DNA from: Hirschia sp964342355
Lineage (GTDB): Bacteria > Pseudomonadota > Alphaproteobacteria > Caulobacterales > Hyphomonadaceae
Length of the DNA stretch: 64,000 bases
NCBI GenBank assembly: GCA_964342355.1
Contig: CAYFFG010000003.1
Location: 62,001-126,000 of the forward strand
Direction of reading: 5' to 3'
A program made the position numbers and the translations under genes. The notes under the pieces are model-generated. The model ran no database searches, was not told the origin of the DNA, and was given only the letters and a program-made list of their open reading frames with translations. This document shows positions 62,437-64,000 of this stretch, piece by piece; position 1 is the first letter of the stretch; every line of letters starts with the position of its first letter.

Positions 62437-64000
62437 AAGGCCCTCTTGTCTGAAACAGCGCTAGCGCCAGGTTGAAAACCGGAAGGACGATGAGTGGTGT
62501 CGAGCACCGGTTTAACGTCCAGCATAGGTGCGATGCGGGCGATGAGGCGTCCCGTGACCGGGGCTGCGTTCAATGCGGCCGTCTCTCCTGTTTGCCCAGC
62601 GTGCGCTTCGGGCTCATCCAAGACGATCAAAACGACATATTCTGGGCGTGATGCCGGGAATAGTGAAATAAATGAACTAATATTGCGGTCTTGAGCGTAT
62701 CCGCCCGGGATCGGCTTTTCTGCTGTGCCGGTTTTGCCCGCAACTTCATATCCATAAACGTCCGCGCGAGACCCCGTGCCATCGGTGACAACTTTGCGCA
62801 TCATCTCGGCAACCACCGCAGCGGTCGGCGCGGACATCACGCGCTTGCGCTCAAATTCGTCATAAGGGCCCAGTTCAACGAAGCGTGGACGCACCATTTC
62901 TCCGCCATTAGCAACTGCGGTGTAAGCCGTCGCTAGCGCCAGCGGCGAGATCGCAATACCATGGCCATAAGACGCTGTTGCAAGACTGAGCTCATTCCAC
63001 TCATCCGGCACAAGCGGAATTGCAGCGCCTGGAAAAACGACATTCGGGCGTTCAAAAAAGCCGAGCGCGTCATAAAAATCGGTCTGACGGCGCGCCTCTA
63101 GCAATTGAGAGATGCGCACCGTTCCGATGTTTGAAGAATGCGCAAGAATGTCTGAGACGTCTGCACGCGCTGCGATCGGGTGATCGTCACTAATCACAGT
63201 ACGTCCAACATGAAGCGGCTCAGTCAGATCAAACGTATCAGACGGATGCAATACGCCTGCCTCTAATGCAGAGGCGACCGTGAGGGGTTTAAATACGGAG
63301 CCGAGCTCGTATAAGCCTCCAATGACCCGGTTCAGACGCGCTTCGGGCGAGGCGTCCGCTGGGCGATTAGGGTCCATTTCCGGCCAGGACGCGATGGCGC
63401 GCACCGCTCCGGTTCTAGCATCCAGCACAATGCCCGCCGCACCTTTGATCTTGAAGGCTTCGCTAGCGAAACGAAGCTCATCTTCCAGTGCGAACTGAAC
63501 TCCAGAGTCGATGGTCAGCTTCAACGGCGCTTTACCTACGGAAAGCTGTGTGTCGTGCGCCAGCTCAAGGCCCGCAATTCCGCGCGAATCAATGTCGGTA
63601 TAGCCAAGTAAGTGCCCAGCCAAAGAACCGCCGGTGTAGATACGCTGAACTTCCTTTTCAAAGCGAAGACCTTCCAACCCCAGATCAAATAACGCCTGAC
63701 GTTGGCGAGGCGACACTTTGCGACGGATCCAGACAAACTTGCGGCCAGGATCCGTCATCTGCGCATGAAGGCGGTCACGATCGAGATCTGCAAAGACCGT
63801 CGCTAGCCCGTCCAGAAATTCATTAACGTCCCAGATTTCTTGAGGCGCAGCGGCGACGCTGTCGATTACAAGAGATGTGGCCAGCAGTTCGCCATTGCGG
63901 TCCACAATATCCTGCCTCGCGCTCGCATCAGCTTTCTGGCCAGGCGTTTTGGCGTCGCCAATGTGAACACCGCCCATAGCAACCGCCGTTGCGCGCCACG
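62433..64000 (-). CDS. ftsI: Septal peptidoglycan transpeptidase FtsI/PBP3 (5' end cut by window edge)
   Basis: Class B penicillin-binding protein that cross-links septal peptidoglycan with FtsW. The frame stays open to the right edge without an SD-bearing start; the Met at 63977 is internal. The short N-terminal cytoplasmic part and TM helix therefore lie outside. Visible parts: ARQDIVDRNGELLATSL, the SxxK nucleophile in ELGSVFKPLT, SxN in HSSNIGT, and KTG in VAGKTGTAEKP. The catalytic core is intact. It is the most upstream dcw gene seen here. Confidence 0.95.
   Translation of the reverse strand, partial: WRATAVAMGGVHIGDAKTPGQKADASARQDIVDRNGELLATSLVIDSVAAAPQEIWDVNEFLDGLATVFADLDRDRLHAQMTDPGRKFVWIRRKVSPRQRQALFDLGLEGLRFEKEVQRIYTGGSLAGHLLGYTDIDSRGIAGLELAHDTQLSVGKAPLKLTIDSGVQFALEDELRFASEAFKIKGAAGIVLDARTGAVRAIASWPEMDPNRPADASPEARLNRVIGGLYELGSVFKPLTVASALEAGVLHPSDTFDLTEPLHVGRTVISDDHPIAARADVSDILAHSSNIGTVRISQLLEARRQTDFYDALGFFERPNVVFPGAAIPLVPDEWNELSLATASYGHGIAISPLALATAYTAVANGGEMVRPRFVELGPYDEFERKRVMSAPTAAVVAEMMRKVVTDGTGSRADVYGYEVAGKTGTAEKPIPGGYAQDRNISSFISLFPASRPEYVVLIVLDEPEAHAGQTGETAALNAAPVTGRLIARIAPMLDVKPVLDTTHRPSGFQPGASAVSDKRAL

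Overview
The window looks like chromosomal DNA of a marine-type alphaproteobacterium, most likely in the Caulobacterales/Maricaulales (Hyphomonadaceae-like) group. This rests on protein style: a Xanthomonas/Caulobacter-type TonB receptor, a Caulobacter-like flagellin-glycosylation locus with a FlaEY-sized protein, and a long MraY inside a dcw cluster. The placement is inferred, not searched. No rRNA, tRNA, CRISPR array, insertion sequence or prophage was seen.

Positions 1-870 hold most of pyrF. From 964 to about 32,120 lies a pectin (homogalacturonan/rhamnogalacturonan) utilization region, interrupted at 10.6-17.3 kb by unrelated cargo. Its uptake and processing parts are a PL1 pectate lyase, a GH43 enzyme, a BNR-repeat protein, a type-B carboxylesterase, a two-domain esterase lipoprotein, a TonB-dependent receptor, a TRAP transporter and a lipoprotein cupin. 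Two routes meet at 2-keto-3-deoxygluconate (KDG). Galacturonate passes through UxaC, a UxuB/UxaB-type reductase and UxaA. Unsaturated uronate passes through a DhuI-type (RpiB-fold) isomerase and KduD. KdgK and Eda then give pyruvate and glyceraldehyde-3-phosphate. A LacI-family regulator sits in the middle, and near-identical CCGG-centred operators (TGACACCGGTTACCA or TGACACCGGTATCA) lie at five places in front of four transcription units, which defines a local regulon from sequence alone. Two of its genes are broken as read: uxaC has a one-base frameshift, and the TonB receptor has a 7-bp tandem duplication in the signal-peptide region plus a 2-bp TA duplication mid-gene.

The cargo at 10.6-17.3 kb is a GNAT acetyltransferase, a DUF2946/TonB receptor/PepSY-TM set likely for metal uptake, an HxlR regulator divergent from a GST/NTF2-like/tautomerase operon, and a small lipoprotein.

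From 32.3 to 41.7 kb are an NDUFA9-like reductase, uppP, the glutamate synthase operon gltD-gfa-gltB (a GFA-domain gene sits between the subunits) and a MarC-family gene. From 41.7 to 50.5 kb is a nonulosonic-acid/flagellin-modification locus: PseB-like dehydratase, cytidylyltransferase, RmlD-like SDR, NeuB/PseI-like synthase and GNAT. It ends with an unrecognised two-TM protein and a large flagellum-associated propeller protein.

From 50.5 to 52.9 kb is ahpC-ahpF. From 53.2 kb to the right edge runs the division/cell-wall cluster ftsI-murE-murF-mraY-murD-ftsW-murG-murC on the minus strand. It stops after murC, with no murB, ddl or ftsQAZ before ahpC.
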